Below are positions 45,078 through 56,470 of a DNA stretch of 64,000 bases, in pieces. The stretch's first letter is position 1; every line of letters starts with the position of its first letter. The DNA lies in contig NW_003314285.1 in assembly GCF_000143415.4 (NCBI RefSeq), positions 210,896 to 274,895 on the forward strand. The letters run 5' to 3'. Source of the DNA: Selaginella moellendorffii. Its lineage: Eukaryota > Streptophyta > Lycopodiopsida > Selaginellales > Selaginellaceae. The notes beneath the pieces were generated by a model. That model worked only from the letters and a program-made list of their open reading frames with translations. It was not told the origin of the DNA and searched no databases. The position numbers were made by a program, and so were the translations under genes.

Positions 45078-45357
45078 AAAGTGGCTCAAAGCACAAACAC
45101 GACAGCTCTTCCTCCAAACCCACAACAACTTTGTGCACTTCTTTTCTGAGAGAATGTGTGATTTCATATAATCTGGTGATGGTGATCGTATGGAAACGAG
45201 GGGGCCTTTTAAGAAAGCGTGCGCTTCCAACAGTCGAGAATGTTTAGCTAGTGGCGCTTCCACCAAATCACCTGTCCGCATCCACGCGAATATAACCAAA
45301 TCTAAGTTCGTTATAAGCCGAGCTTGTTTCTTCCCTTCGACGTCCTCTAGCGCGAAT
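45078..45357 (+). promoter_or_regulatory. Spacer between dioxygenase and Cys-rich gene
   Basis: 280 bases holding the dioxygenase 3' UTR and the promoter of the next gene. Nothing else seen. Confidence 0.35.
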
Positions 45358-46022
45358 ATGGGAGTGCTGCTTTTGCTTCTTCTCAATGCAGCTTCAGGTT
45401 TACTCTAAATCAGCCAAGAAATCGATCGTGTCAATGTCTCAAGATGGATGAAACACTTACCCCTTGGTTTGATTTTGCTGCAGCAGTCTTTGCAGGAGCA
45501 GGAGTTCCAGCACCAGCAGCTAGCTTCTGTGTAGTGCTCTGCGACGGCCCTTCCAGCTCCAACAAGGTCTTCTCCGAAGATGCCACTGTCACCGAGTACT
45601 GCAAACACTGCCACGGACCCCCCACGATCTCTATCTCGAAAATCTGCAACCTCTTCTGCGACTCCAACTGCAAACTCTCCAACTCGCTCCTCTGCATCCT
45701 CTGCAATCTCCTTATCGGTGGCACAGCCGCCGACGAGGCCGAGACGACGGCCTCGGTAGCTCGAGCACGTTTCTCGTCCAGGACTTACTCCTACACTTCG
45801 CGGGAGTGTAGCCTCTACTGCCACCCCGGGAGCATCACCTACAACGCCATGGCGTGCAAGAGCTGCAGAAAGCCAGGGATTCCGAGTGAGTCCGAAATAG
45901 AAGCGAGCTTCACGAACCTGGAAAACGGCGCGCAGAAGAGGGCCATCTTCGTGCAGTTCTGCGACACCTTCTGCAGTTCACCACACAAGTATTACTGCAA
46001 AGTGTGCCGGGAATCAGCATAA
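45358..46022 (+). CDS. Cys-rich secreted protein, unrecognised family
   Basis: Two exons (45358-45397, 45484-46022) encode 192 residues. The first exon supplies a signal peptide core (GVLLLLLLNAAS), completed by AVFAGAGVPAPAAS after a phase-1 intron; this is why I prefer 45358 to the in-frame ATG at 45444, which lies in the intron. The mature part has about twenty Cys, many in CxxC or CxxxC pairs: SFCVVLCD, YCKHCHGPP, KICNLFCDSNCK, LLCILCN, then RECSLYCHPGSITYNAMACK and CKSCRKPG, and finally QFCDTFCSSPHKYYCKVC. No transmembrane segment follows. The two halves show similar Cys spacing, suggesting an internal duplication. I do not recognise the family; roles such as wall protein, defence protein or extracellular signal are open. 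It converges with the ATX gene, 190 bases apart stop to stop. Confidence 0.75.
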
Positions 46023-46212
46023 AGCTTTCTCCTGCAAGTCATTACAAGTACACCTTTTTATTTACAGTAAACCAATGTCAAAACTGTTGTGCTTTTTGCC
46101 TGTGATACAGCTGTGTAACTATAGGTAGAACCCAAGAATGTTTCCTCTGCACATATAAAGAGTTGTAAACTCCCATCCAACAAAATATATGTATGTGTAC
46201 TTACAAATAGCC

Positions 46213-49200
46213 TTATTGCAGCTTTGTCAGTTCCGAGGCGCGGACAAGTATCCTCCCGGATTCATCCTCCTCGTCCATGACATTCACAATGCCTCTACAT
46301 CCCGCAGTTCCACAGTGACACGGAAGTTGATCTCCAATAGATGTAAATCTAGCAACCAGGAGCGCTACATGTTAGCCCGAGTTTCAGTGATCACAAACAA
46401 ATCACACCTGTAGTCGTATGTCACCTCGTCCCCTCCAGCGATGTCCTGCTTTGCGAAGATAACAATCCTTTCCTTTCCATTCGTAGTCACTACTCTAGAA
46501 TAACAATTCGGCTGCATCAACGCGGGTAAGCATCGACAGGCTTAGAAGCATTACTTACTTCACAAGAATGGTTGATGAGATGAGCAATGCTGCCCGCTCG
46601 AGTGGCGTCCACGACTCTCTCATTGTCGATACAAAACATGTATGTACCAGCGCCCTGTCAGCAACTCTTGAGTATTCTTGAGTGGATTGGTGGACTATCA
46701 CACTTACCACTAGAGAGTTATAACATCTCTTCTCACGTACGTCCGCAACAGTAGGCCGGATGATCTCTCCTGCGTATTCTATAACCTGCACAATGGCATG
46801 GAGTTATCACTGGACAAGCATGTCACTCCACCTTACCATATCTCCTGCTCCATGCGGTTCTTTAGCGAATAGACCCCATCCGTGTATCGCAGACTTTCCT
46901 GCAGGTTTACCAAGGTTAGTCAGCCCATAGAACTTGGAGACACAAACCATACCGAATGTTAATCTACGATGTAGTGATGCTCTCATCTGGTAGAACCTTT
47001 CGGACACCGTAAGAGCAACTTGCCGGCCGTCTGGAGCGGACCTTGGCCTGATTGTTAGAAACGGTTGAACCTTGGAGACGCCGATAGGAACGGGGGCCGG
47101 GCGTTTAACTCTCTTGTAAGGATTGCGCAGGCACCCGGTAACAATGTGCGGCCGGTTCACCAAAAATGCACGCTTGGCCAGAGCTGCCGAGTAGTGGTCA
47201 GGTTCACGACGGCCTCGTCGGATAGCCACATTATATGGTTCTGAAAGGAAAAAGAGTTAAAACGCCATAGCTTTGGTGTACCATCTTACCAGAACGAGCA
47301 GAGCCAGATGGATTGTGCGAAGCGTATGCATAGTCGTCCTCGTGGGTGGCAAACGTATCAAAAGTTGCTTTTGTCGACATCTTGCTGTGCATGTGTTTCT
47401 TGCAATACGAAACAAGTTGCACGGATCGCTCCACTTCCTGGACACCAGTTGTTCTATTCCTTTTCCGGCGAAGACCCTCCAAAACCTAGATACGAAGATT
47501 TTAAACAAAAGGCTAAAGCTTAAAGGAGTCATACCTTTGTGCAGAATCCTGCTGCTCGAGCGCAAAGCGCATGATAAGAAACCCGGCAGTGGTGGTCAGC
47601 GCATTGGATACAGGCACCATATGGAACACTGCAAATTGTGCAAGTAAGCTTCCAACGTTCCTGAACAGTGGAGATTAAAAACAGATTCAAAGGACCATGA
47701 GCTAACCTTATTGACTGAACTTATCCCTTCAATCGGTTCCATTCGATCCATATCAACACAAGAGGTTTCTGGCGAAATCGTCATGAGGCCACGTTGAACC
47801 ATAGACAAAACATTCCTTACCAGGTATCCACAATGCACACGCAAGATGAACCCAGCGCCCATCAGTTGTCCGTTTCATTGCACCTCCTGTGGAAAGAGGT
47901 TAGCTGGTCAAGACTGCAGACTTGTTCCTTACCTTTGATAGGACACAGGCAGCAAGGAGGGGAACGCTTGGGAGCGTTCGAGTCACAGAGGTTGCAAAGC
48001 CAAGAATCTCCCGGTGGCTCTAGCACTCCGTAGCAATTTAGATGAACCTGTCAGGGCACATCATACAAAAAAACAGATCAAAGCTCAAGAAAACTCAAAC
48101 AGCTACCAGCATTCTGCATTTGTCGCATTGCAAAAGAATGTTCCCTTCATACTCCTGCAAAGTGCGCGTGAGAAACGTCACCAGAAACCTTAGCTGCTGT
48201 ACCTCGTTAGTATCACAGACGCTGCAATGATCCAGATGCTTCCACTCGACTTCGACATGCTTGAACCCGGCCGGGAGAATGGCATCTAAATCCTCAAATG
48301 TAGTAGCTTCCCTCCAAACTTTAAACTTTGAACATACCCGTGCATAAGGTAAAGCCTGCATACAAAGTTAGTGACAAATATTGTTATAGACGAAAAAGCT
48401 TCTACCTGAATGAGGCGAGAGATTTGAGGATTTGAGAGGCCAAACATTGCGGCTCCCGATCGATAGAATTGCCGTTTCTTATCATGCTGGCCATTCAAAT
48501 TAAGCTTCTTTCTGGCCCTGTGCAGCTGAATTAATATTTTCTTCCAGCATGCTGCAGCACTTGGACCTTCCACCTATGCTACGCGCAGTAGAAAGTGACA
48601 TGAGCAAATTATTTGTCCAACGCCATAAAAAGAGCCGGATACCTGTTCCCCGTCATCCGGAGTAACACGAAAGAGAGGCATGGTGCGCGCATTTGGATTT
48701 CTCAAGATCTCCATCTTATAGATCACCGTCTTAGTTGGATCTAGCACAGCACATCACATGTGAAGTTTTTTTACAGAGAAACACGATGCCAACCTTTTGT
48801 TGAGAAGAATTTTCTGATAGAAGTGTAGCCTTCGGTCCAGATATAGTGCTGGTCGTGAAAGTATTCCGAATCCTTTACAATTTTCCCTGCAAGCAAGTAA
48901 GAACAGGATCAACGTTGATCAACTTTGTATATAGACGCGTACCTAAGTTTAAAACTTGAAGCGAGCCCAGCTTGATTGGGCATTTGGAAATGCTCTCAAG
49001 GCTCTTCCTTACTTTGTGCTTTCTCTCGTCACCAACGAAATCTTCATCCTTTTCAGATTTTTCTTCTGAATCTGAATGAATTGCCTGCGTCAACGTGGTG
49101 ACCACTTCTTCTTGCAAGTAAGTCATCCCAGGAGGTAGCTTCTGTTCCCTGTAATACCTGGATATGCTGAGGTGAGTTCACAGGTATGAAAAGATGGAAC

Positions 49201-50859
49201 CGCTACCTGTCGACTTCCTCCAGACCCCTGTCAAAGCATATGCGGCTGCATTTCAAGTGATACTCATCAAGGATCCCTTTCGAAAACTTGACTATCCTGC
49301 CGATTATAATCCTGAAAAAAGTACTCCTGAGACCAGAAGAAGGGAGCCTGCGTCGTCAAAGCTAACCTGGCACTTTCATATGTTCCAAAATAATGAACTG
49401 GCAATTCACCAGTGGAAATTTCTAAGTTGCACAGCCGTGCGTGCTGGTCGTCCATGACAAATGCTGGCCACATTGGATAGCCTGCAATATACTCCTTAAG
49501 ATCAAGGAAAAACAAAAGAAGATTCTGTTGTTAGAAAGCAAACCTGGAGTTTCGGCCCATACAATATCCCCGTGCTGAAATAACCTGTCGTAACTTTCCG
49601 TGCTTGCAGCAAAGACCAACAACTCCTCTGCTTTTGCCTTTCTTTCTTCTAAAGAACTTCGCTCGTCGTAGCTAGTGATTAACCTCATCTTCTCGTCGAG
49701 GGAGATATAAAACGCAATGCGCTCCCTAGAGAGAAACTGCCACACTTCACCTTGTATATCATAATGAACCTGAGGCCAGACGCATTTTTGTCAGTGTTAT
49801 CAGCCCGAGGCCCGAGAGGTGAAGAACCTGATGTTTCTTGCTGAGTTGATCATACTGGACAATAGACGCGGCAAGCCATTTCCTTTCTAAGGGGTTGTAC
49901 ACCTGTAAGCTCGGTAGCTTTAGACTCGAAGTCAGGAAAATTGAATCCTAACCTTGCATTTATGGTTCACCAAGACCAAAGGATCAGTTCCTCCAACATC
50001 AATCCTGCAAGGACAAAAGGTCTGGATCACAAAAACTTCTAAACTTCACAACTTACTCCCTCCATTTTAGCTGTGCGTGGAACGATGGATCAGAAGACTT
50101 TGCACTACCTCTAGCAAACAGCCGCGCAATTGTCAAGAACTCCGGATCTCTGACTGTCACAAGCTTCTGCTCGTCCTCCATGCTAGCAAACGACGTCGAT
50201 ACCTCTTGCGTCACCGAGTCCTCGGCATCTGCCAGCTTCACGGGTACGCCACAGTTGCCTATGCTCTCTTCCGTTGGTAAAGACGGTAGAGGCTCGTTCT
50301 TACGAGGATGGTTTGAGCTGTTGCCATCGTCAACCGACTGGAACACTAGATCAACAATGAGCCCGATGTTCCCCTCGAGAAGAGTTCTTCCCTTGGCTCG
50401 GTTCGTCCTGGGCTTGCAGTAAAACCTCTTGAGTTTCGTGGCAGCGATATCCCTGGAAATGCTCGACTTCCTTCTCTTGGGAGGGAAAGACTTTATCCTT
50501 TCGTTACGCCGAGGCTCCAAGAGCTGAGCCAGCGTCCTAAACGCCGGTTGCTCTTCCTTCCCTTTAGCAGGAGCATGAAAGGAGCTCTGGATGGTGCTCA
50601 TCCTTCTCTTCTTCACAGGCCGCCTAGCCGTGTCCTCGGAATCGCTCCACTCTTGCGAAACATCGTCCGAATCTTGCGAAACATAGTCTGACTCGTGGTT
50701 GTCCGTGCTTGGATCATCGAGCTCTTGGTCCTCGGTGCTTGGATCATCGAGCTCGTCAACGGCCGGCTCTGCCTGAGACGTGTAAAACTGTGAGACCGAT
50801 TTAAACTTGACCGGCTTGCTGCTGGAATCATCCTGGAACGAGGTGGGATGAGCAACCAT
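46213..50859 (-). CDS. ATX1: ATX1/ATX2-like Trithorax histone H3K4 methyltransferase
   Basis: Nuclear SET-domain enzyme that methylates histone H3 Lys4 and keeps target genes active. Twenty or more exons. In order: an acidic/basic disordered N terminus (50859-50055); a Tudor/chromatin-type segment ([17 protein letters not shown]); PWWP ([10 protein letters not shown] joined to [11 protein letters not shown]); FYRN ([28 protein letters not shown]); FYRC ([30 protein letters not shown]); PHD ([19 protein letters not shown]); extended PHD ([40 protein letters not shown]); and SET with post-SET ([83 protein letters not shown]). All catalytic SET motifs are intact. The first ATG is at 50859; the longer frame upstream starts with GTG. 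The protein ends [11 protein letters not shown] at a TAA (46215-46213). Confidence 0.95.
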
Positions 50860-51423
50860 GCTGCCCAGAAATACCCCCACTCACGCTCTACCTAAGATCC
50901 ATCCATGGAAGCAGTGCTGCTGACCCTCCCTCTTCATTTTCTTCCACCGTCCCATCCGATGCCCCGATGGAGCTAGATGGCACTCCTCCCATGGCTTTCC
51001 ATCTCCTGTTCCAAATGCGGGTATTAGAGCGCGGCCGATCCTCCCCGGCGACTCTCCCCGGCATTGCCGAATCTGCGATCAATACCTCTGCAGCTCCATC
51101 CCCGCGCAGCCGGCGCGCCCACCGAGCTCGCGGGCGCCATAGCTCGCGCACGCCGGCCGCCCTAGCGAACGCTAGGAACCCTAAGCTACCTCTAAACCTC
51201 GCCCCCGCACGACTAGAGCACACTGAGTCTCTCGCGCGATCTTTAATGGGGCCGACAGTGACGATTGCGCCACGTCAGCAGGAGGAAGCCGTCGATACAG
51301 TTGGATCCAACGACCAAAAGATTTACTACCTGACAGATTAGTCAACACACGATCGTTGACTAATGCTGAATAGGGTTGACCTTTTTTAAACTGACCGGAA
51401 GAGCCCCAAATTTTAGGGTTTTG
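50860..51423. promoter_or_regulatory. Divergent promoter region between ATX and MED6
   Basis: 564 bases separate the two start codons on opposite strands, so both genes share this upstream DNA. It is GC-rich from 50990 to 51240 and contains CCTAAG and TTTTAGGGTTTT (51410-51421, immediately before the MED6 ATG), a typical plant leader element. No gene seen. Confidence 0.55.
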
Positions 51424-52345
51424 ATGGCAGAGGGATTGGGGGGTGCTGCTCCGCCATTGCCGACGGATCAGACAGGTATCAGCTTCCACGATCAGCTGTG
51501 GCTCAGCACATACCCTCTCGATCGCAACCTCGTCTTCGATTACTTCGTCCTCTCGCCCTTCTACGATCGCTCTTGCTCCAACGAGCAGCTGCGAATGCGC
51601 TCCGTCCATCCCCTCGACATGACCCAGCTCTCGTAAGAATCAAGCGCCTTGTTCTTCCTTCGCAAGAGGTTTCTCTTCGTTTTGTGCTGTGCCAGGAAGA
51701 TGACTGGAGTGGAGTACGTGCTGCTCGAAGCCCAGGAGCCCAATCTCTTTGTCCTCCGCAAGCAAAAGCGCGAGAGCCCGGACAAAGTGTTGCATCTCTC
51801 GGCCTACTATATCCTTGACAGCCATATCTATCAAGCACCGCTGCTCTACAGCGTTGTTTGCAGCAGAGTGGTGAGTCCCGAGGCCTTTTCTTCTGCTTCT
51901 TCTGATGATCCGCCCGTTTGATCTCTAGGCCCGAGCTGTGCATCACATCTCCGCTGCCTTCTCCCAAGTCTCGGCAAAGCTCGAGAAGATTGGCTATGGT
52001 ATGTCCAAACCTCCTGTTTTGCGTCGTTCGTCCTGACTATGCTCTGATGTAGACGACGAGAATGAACACGAGAGCGATACCTCCGGCCGTGTCGATCTCA
52101 AGGAAATCCTCCGGATCGACCAGATACTGGGAAATGTTCTTCGCAAGGTGAGCCTCTTGTCTCTTTTTCCTGTTCGTGATCGTTGACAGTTCTTGTTCTT
52201 TCCGGTTCAGCTTCCTCCGGCTCCTCCTCCTCCTCCAATGCCCACACCACCCAGTGGTGTCCCCGAGCAGCCCCAAGACTCGCAACCAGAGCAGTCGACC
52301 GAGCAGGGCCCTCCCGCCAAGAAAGCAAAGGTTGAGAAACGTTGA
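51424..52345 (+). CDS. MED6: Mediator complex subunit 6
   Basis: Head-module subunit of Mediator, needed for RNA polymerase II transcription. Five exons (51424-51632, 51696-51870, 51929-51998, 52053-52147, 52211-52345) give 227 residues. Typical motifs: [40 protein letters not shown], the [20 protein letters not shown] strand, [20 protein letters not shown] and [21 protein letters not shown] plant-type Pro-rich tail ([12 protein letters not shown]) and a basic end (KKAKVEKR) follow. The start is the ATG preceded by the ttttagggttttg leader. Its stop codon lies 11 bases from the stop codon of the convergent receptor kinase, so the two 3' UTRs must overlap. Confidence 0.95.
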
Positions 52346-52356
52346 GCTTCCGTTTG

Positions 52357-54058
52357 TTAGGATGGCGAGCCGTGAAACTCCACATCTGAGACGTCCGTCT
52401 CCTCCGGGTGTGCCTCTGGAACCGGTGCTAAGGCGGCAATGTAGCCGGAAGCGGCGTCACCTTTGTGCCCGACTCGTGATAGCCACTGTGAAACGTCCCG
52501 CATCTTTGGCCGGTGTCGAGGGTCTTCGTTGACGCAGCGAAATGCGATGGAAGCTATCTGCCCGAATTCTTGCAAGTTGCAATGCCCCTCGAGCCTGGGA
52601 TCTACAAGTTCTCCCCAGCCGTCTGCGCCTTCCACCCCCAAAGCAGCCTGCAAGAGAAAAGCACTGTGAAGAAGCCAGGAGAAAACCATCGTACCAGTTT
52701 CACGTAATCCAAGAGGCCTTGTTGCGGATTCCGTCCAGTGATGAGCTCGAACAAAAGAATCCCGAAGCTGTAGACATCACTCTTTTCGGTAAAAACGTTT
52801 GTCAAGAGGTACTGTGGATCAACATAGCCGAAAGTGCCCTTGACAGCCGACGTAGGGACTCCAAACGTCATCTCCTTGGACAGCCCAAAATCCGCCACCT
52901 ACACAGGCACGAAGAAACAGTTTTTTTCTTGTTGGTGGACCAGTAACAGTGACGAACTTTAGCAGTGGACATGGCATCCAGCAGTATGTTGGAAGACTTG
53001 ATGTCTCGATGAATCACTGGAGGCACAGCCTGCACAACAATGTAGATCGAGATCTTCGTCAATCAATCTATCGACCAGAAACCAACCGCGCATTTAAGAT
53101 CATACCCCGTCGTGAAGATACTCAATGCCCCTCGAGATATCATGCGCCACGCTCACCCGAAGCTTCCAGCTTAAAGCCGCGCGCTCTTCGTCTGAATGGA
53201 TCCGACATAAAGTTCGTTAGTGGCAGCAAAATCACGACTCCGACTCACTGTAAAGGATCTCTGCCAAGTTCCCACCACTCATGAACTCGTACACGAGCAT
53301 ACAGTGGCCTCGCTCCGCGCAGTATCCGACCAAGTTTACAAGATTTCGGTGGTGGAGTCGTCCAAGCAGCAGCACCTGGGAAAGCAAAAGCAAAAGAGCT
53401 TGCGACATAGCTACGCAAAGCAAGGAAAAGAGATTCTCGTCCGCTTACCTCGGTTTGAAACTCTCGCCCTCCTTGCTTGGATTTCACGTCGAGGACTTTC
53501 ACAGCGAGCACTGGACCAGTGGGACGAACGGCCTTGAAAACTGGGCCGAAAGCTCCACGCCCAACAAGCGTAGTAAAATTGTTGGTGGCCTTCTGGAGCT
53601 CCCTGCGCAGCCAGCCAAAGAGAAGGAAGGACGAGGCAAATTTTAGCAAGAACACACATAGGAAGAACTTACTTAAATGAGAATGGAAGAATCCCAGCGC
53701 TGTAATTTAACTCCTTGTTGGCTTTTAGGAAAGAAGTGACGCTGGGCTGCTGCTGCTGCGATGGCGATCGATTCCCCACATCCGAGTCGGAGAGGATGGT
53801 GCTCGAGTCGGCTCCATTCACTCGCATCGGCAGCACGATCTCCTTCCTCTCGCTGCTGTTGCCGCGGAACAATCCCGGCTTGACGCGCCGCAGCCTCACG
53901 CAAATCACTGCGCACGTCGCCAGGAAGAGGCTGAGGCTCACGCCAATGCAAATCCCGATGATCACACCCACCGAGAGAGGATTCCTGCTAATCACATCCT
54001 CGCTCGCGGGAGGCGGCGGCGGCGGTGGGATTGGAGGAGGAGCTGCGCTATCGGCCAT
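52357..54058 (-). CDS. Membrane-anchored receptor-like kinase (CRLK-like)
   Basis: Single-pass receptor-like kinase with a tiny extracellular part, similar to calcium/calmodulin-regulated CRLK1/2 of Arabidopsis, which signal in cold response. From the N terminus: Ala/Pro-rich [17 protein letters not shown]; transmembrane helix [18 protein letters not shown]; a basic juxtamembrane stretch ([10 protein letters not shown]); a Ser-rich linker; then the kinase: [81 protein letters not shown] and [18 protein letters not shown]; the tail ends DVEFHGSPS at a TAA (52359-52357). All kinase motifs are intact. About six to seven exons; the segment around 53100-53230 was joined by eye and its borders are less certain. 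An in-frame ATG at 54100 would add 14 residues. Calmodulin binding is inferred from the family only. Confidence 0.88.
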
Positions 54059-54415
54059 GGATCTTCCAAGAATGCCGGCAGAGTGCACGAAATATCGCAT
54101 CCGGCTATCAAGAACCCCGCTAGAGCGGCATTGATCCAGCTAGCCGCGCTGCCGTCTACCGCCGGGAAGAGCGCGATGATCCATCGCGCCGCGAAACCCT
54201 AGCGCCTGCGCTGCTCCCCTGCTAGATAGCCGCCAACGGAGAGTGCGAGAGGGAGGGAGCCGAGAGAAATCTTTCTGGGCTCATCGATATCCAACGTAGC
54301 AGACACGTCAGACGCCAGCGTGACACATTTATGGCCAATGTCATAAGGGCGAGGGAAATCTTCGTTTAAAGCTTCTACTTTATAGTTCTTTGCTTTTCTC
54401 CTTTGTCCAAAGTTT
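54059..54415. other. Upstream region of the receptor kinase and 3' flank of the PPR gene
   Basis: GC-rich leader to about 54250 and a more AT-rich 3' flank afterwards. No gene seen. Confidence 0.35.
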
Positions 54416-56239
54416 TTACTTTAGTTCTTGGAAGAACTTCGAGCGAGTGAGTAGCAATGGTGGATTTGGAGCAGAGAATTGGAAGAGTTTGCTCGTCGAT
54501 CGAAACATATCGGCCAGCAGCACATACGGAGTGGCTTTCCTCCTGTCCAGCCCGAGCACCTGTTTAGTCACTCGAGCTCCCCGGCTCATGTCCATCTCGG
54601 TGTGTCCCCGGCAAGCTCCCAGCAAGCACGACCACCCCAGCTCTCGGGCATCGCTCGGCATGGCCGACACGAGCACCTCGGCCTCGCCCAAGTACCCGGC
54701 CCGGCCGAGAAGATCCACCACGCAGCAGAAGTGCTGCTTGAGAGGAACCAACTTCCAATCTCTCGTCATCGAAGCAAAGTAGCCGAGCCCCGATCGAAGC
54801 TTTCCTGCGTGGCTGCAAGCCAGGAGAATCCAAACGAAGCCTGCTTCTCCTGGAGTTTGCATGAGAGCCATGGTGTGGAAGAGCTCCAGCGTCGACTCCG
54901 TCCGGCCATTGTAAGCATACGTCTCGAGCATCGCGTTCCAGGCCACCGCGTCGCGCTCGGGCATAGCGTCGAAGACTCTCCTGGTTTTTTGGAGATGACC
55001 AACTTGGGCATAGCCAATAGCCACCGCAGTCCACGAGACGATGTTGCGATCGTCCATGGCGGTGCTCAGCAGCAGCTCTTCGGCCTCCTCCACACTTCCG
55101 TTCAGTGCCAGCCCACACAAGAGTGCGTTCCAGGCGACGAGGTTCCTCTCGGGCATCGCGTTGAAGATCCTTCTAGCCTCCTCGACATACCCGTTTTGAG
55201 CATACCCGGAAACCATCGCGTCCCACGACACCACGTCCCTCTCCTCCATGCGATCAAAAACGTTCTTTGCCTTCTCAATCTCCCCGTTCTGTGCATACCC
55301 CGAAAGCATCGCGTTCCAGGACACCAAGCTCTTCTCCGGGATCTCGTCGAACACCCTCTTGGCCCGCTCCACCTGAGAACTCTGAGCGTAGCAACTTAGC
55401 ATCGCGTTCATGGTCACGACGCTCCACTCCGGCATCGCGTTATAAACCTCCTCGGCCTTGCGAAAGTCCGCGTCTTGGGTGTAGACACAAATCATGGTGC
55501 TGCAAGTGACACAGTCAAGCTCCGGCATTTTGCTAAAGATCCGAATAGCTTCTTTGACATACCCCGATTGCGCATAGGCAGCCACCATCGCAGTCCAAGC
55601 AACGATGTCACGCTGCTCCATGGCGTGAAAAACCAAACTTGCTTCTTCAATATGCCCGCTCTGGGAATAACAAGTTAGCATAGCAGTCCAGGATACCAGA
55701 TTATACTCGGGCATGTTGAAGAAAACGTTCTCGGCCTCCATCACCAGATATCTCTGCGTCAAGGCCGTAAGCATTATAGTCCAGGCCATCATATCCCTCT
55801 GCGGCATCTCCTCAAAGACCGACTTTGCTAGCTTGATATGCCCGTTCTGCGTATAAGCGGCCAGTAACGACGTCCACGAGACTAGATTGGAGCTGGGCAT
55901 CGAGGAAAAGACCTGCTTGGCCTCCTCAACATGCCCGCTCCGGGCATACGCCGAGAGCAACGCGTTCCACGAAACCATGTCCCTGCTCGGCATGTCCTCG
56001 AAGAAAATCCTGGCTTCCTCCACACACCCGCCCCGGGCATACGTTGATAGCATGATGTTCCACGAGAAAGAGTCCTTGACGGTGATATTGTCAAACACGA
56101 TTCGTGCCTGCTGGACGTTTCCCTGCTTGCTATAATGCTGGAGCAACTTGTTAGACATTGGAATATCATTCTTAAGAACCTGAGAGCGAGAACTAAGTCG
56201 AGCTGGGATGCACAAGTTTTCATCCAGAGCTCGAACCAT
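54416..56239 (-). CDS. PLS-type pentatricopeptide repeat protein with E-like end, no DYW
   Basis: Sequence-specific organellar RNA-binding protein; E-class PPR proteins usually specify C-to-U editing sites. One long exon of 607 residues with about fifteen repeats in alternating lengths (for example DMVSWNALLSAYARSGHVEE, NLVSWTAMLTCYSQSGHIEE, SLVSWNAMLSGYAQNGEIEK, DVVSWDAMVSGYAQNGYVEE). The E-like region has GWSCLLGACRGHTEMD and TPYVLLADMF, where the sequence stops matching and ends in an unrelated tail (SAPNPPLLLTRSKFFQELK). There is no DYW deaminase domain. Lycophytes have very large PPR families and heavy editing, so a DYW partner in trans is plausible. The ATG at 56239 sits directly after a perfect tttgtttcag acceptor, so a short 5' exon upstream (about 56240-56330, perhaps coding) is possible. 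No organelle-targeting sequence is visible at this start. Confidence 0.87.
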   Translation of the reverse strand: MVRALDENLCIPARLSSRSQVLKNDIPMSNKLLQHYSKQGNVQQARIVFDNITVKDSFSWNIMLSTYARGGCVEEARIFFEDMPSRDMVSWNALLSAYARSGHVEEAKQVFSSMPSSNLVSWTSLLAAYTQNGHIKLAKSVFEEMPQRDMMAWTIMLTALTQRYLVMEAENVFFNMPEYNLVSWTAMLTCYSQSGHIEEASLVFHAMEQRDIVAWTAMVAAYAQSGYVKEAIRIFSKMPELDCVTCSTMICVYTQDADFRKAEEVYNAMPEWSVVTMNAMLSCYAQSSQVERAKRVFDEIPEKSLVSWNAMLSGYAQNGEIEKAKNVFDRMEERDVVSWDAMVSGYAQNGYVEEARRIFNAMPERNLVAWNALLCGLALNGSVEEAEELLLSTAMDDRNIVSWTAVAIGYAQVGHLQKTRRVFDAMPERDAVAWNAMLETYAYNGRTESTLELFHTMALMQTPGEAGFVWILLACSHAGKLRSGLGYFASMTRDWKLVPLKQHFCCVVDLLGRAGYLGEAEVLVSAMPSDARELGWSCLLGACRGHTEMDMSRGARVTKQVLGLDRRKATPYVLLADMFRSTSKLFQFSAPNPPLLLTRSKFFQELK

Positions 56240-56470
56240 CTGAAACAAAGAGTAAATCCAGAAACCAAAACCACCTCGCTATTCATTTTCTTTTCAGCTG
56301 CTACAATGTAGAAAACATGGAAGATACAGGATCAGTTGGGAAAACCAAACTTCACCGAGGATAAAAGAGCCGCGCCATCAAATGCATCGTCGTACGTATG
56401 CTTACAAAATGATAACCAAGGGCCTACCTATGAACAAGACAGCGATGGTAAGCACTCGAAAATAAATAAT

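Noticed and set aside
54479-55399. 306-codon + strand frame
   Set aside because: It is antisense to the PPR repeats; its repetitive look comes from the repeat structure of the real gene.
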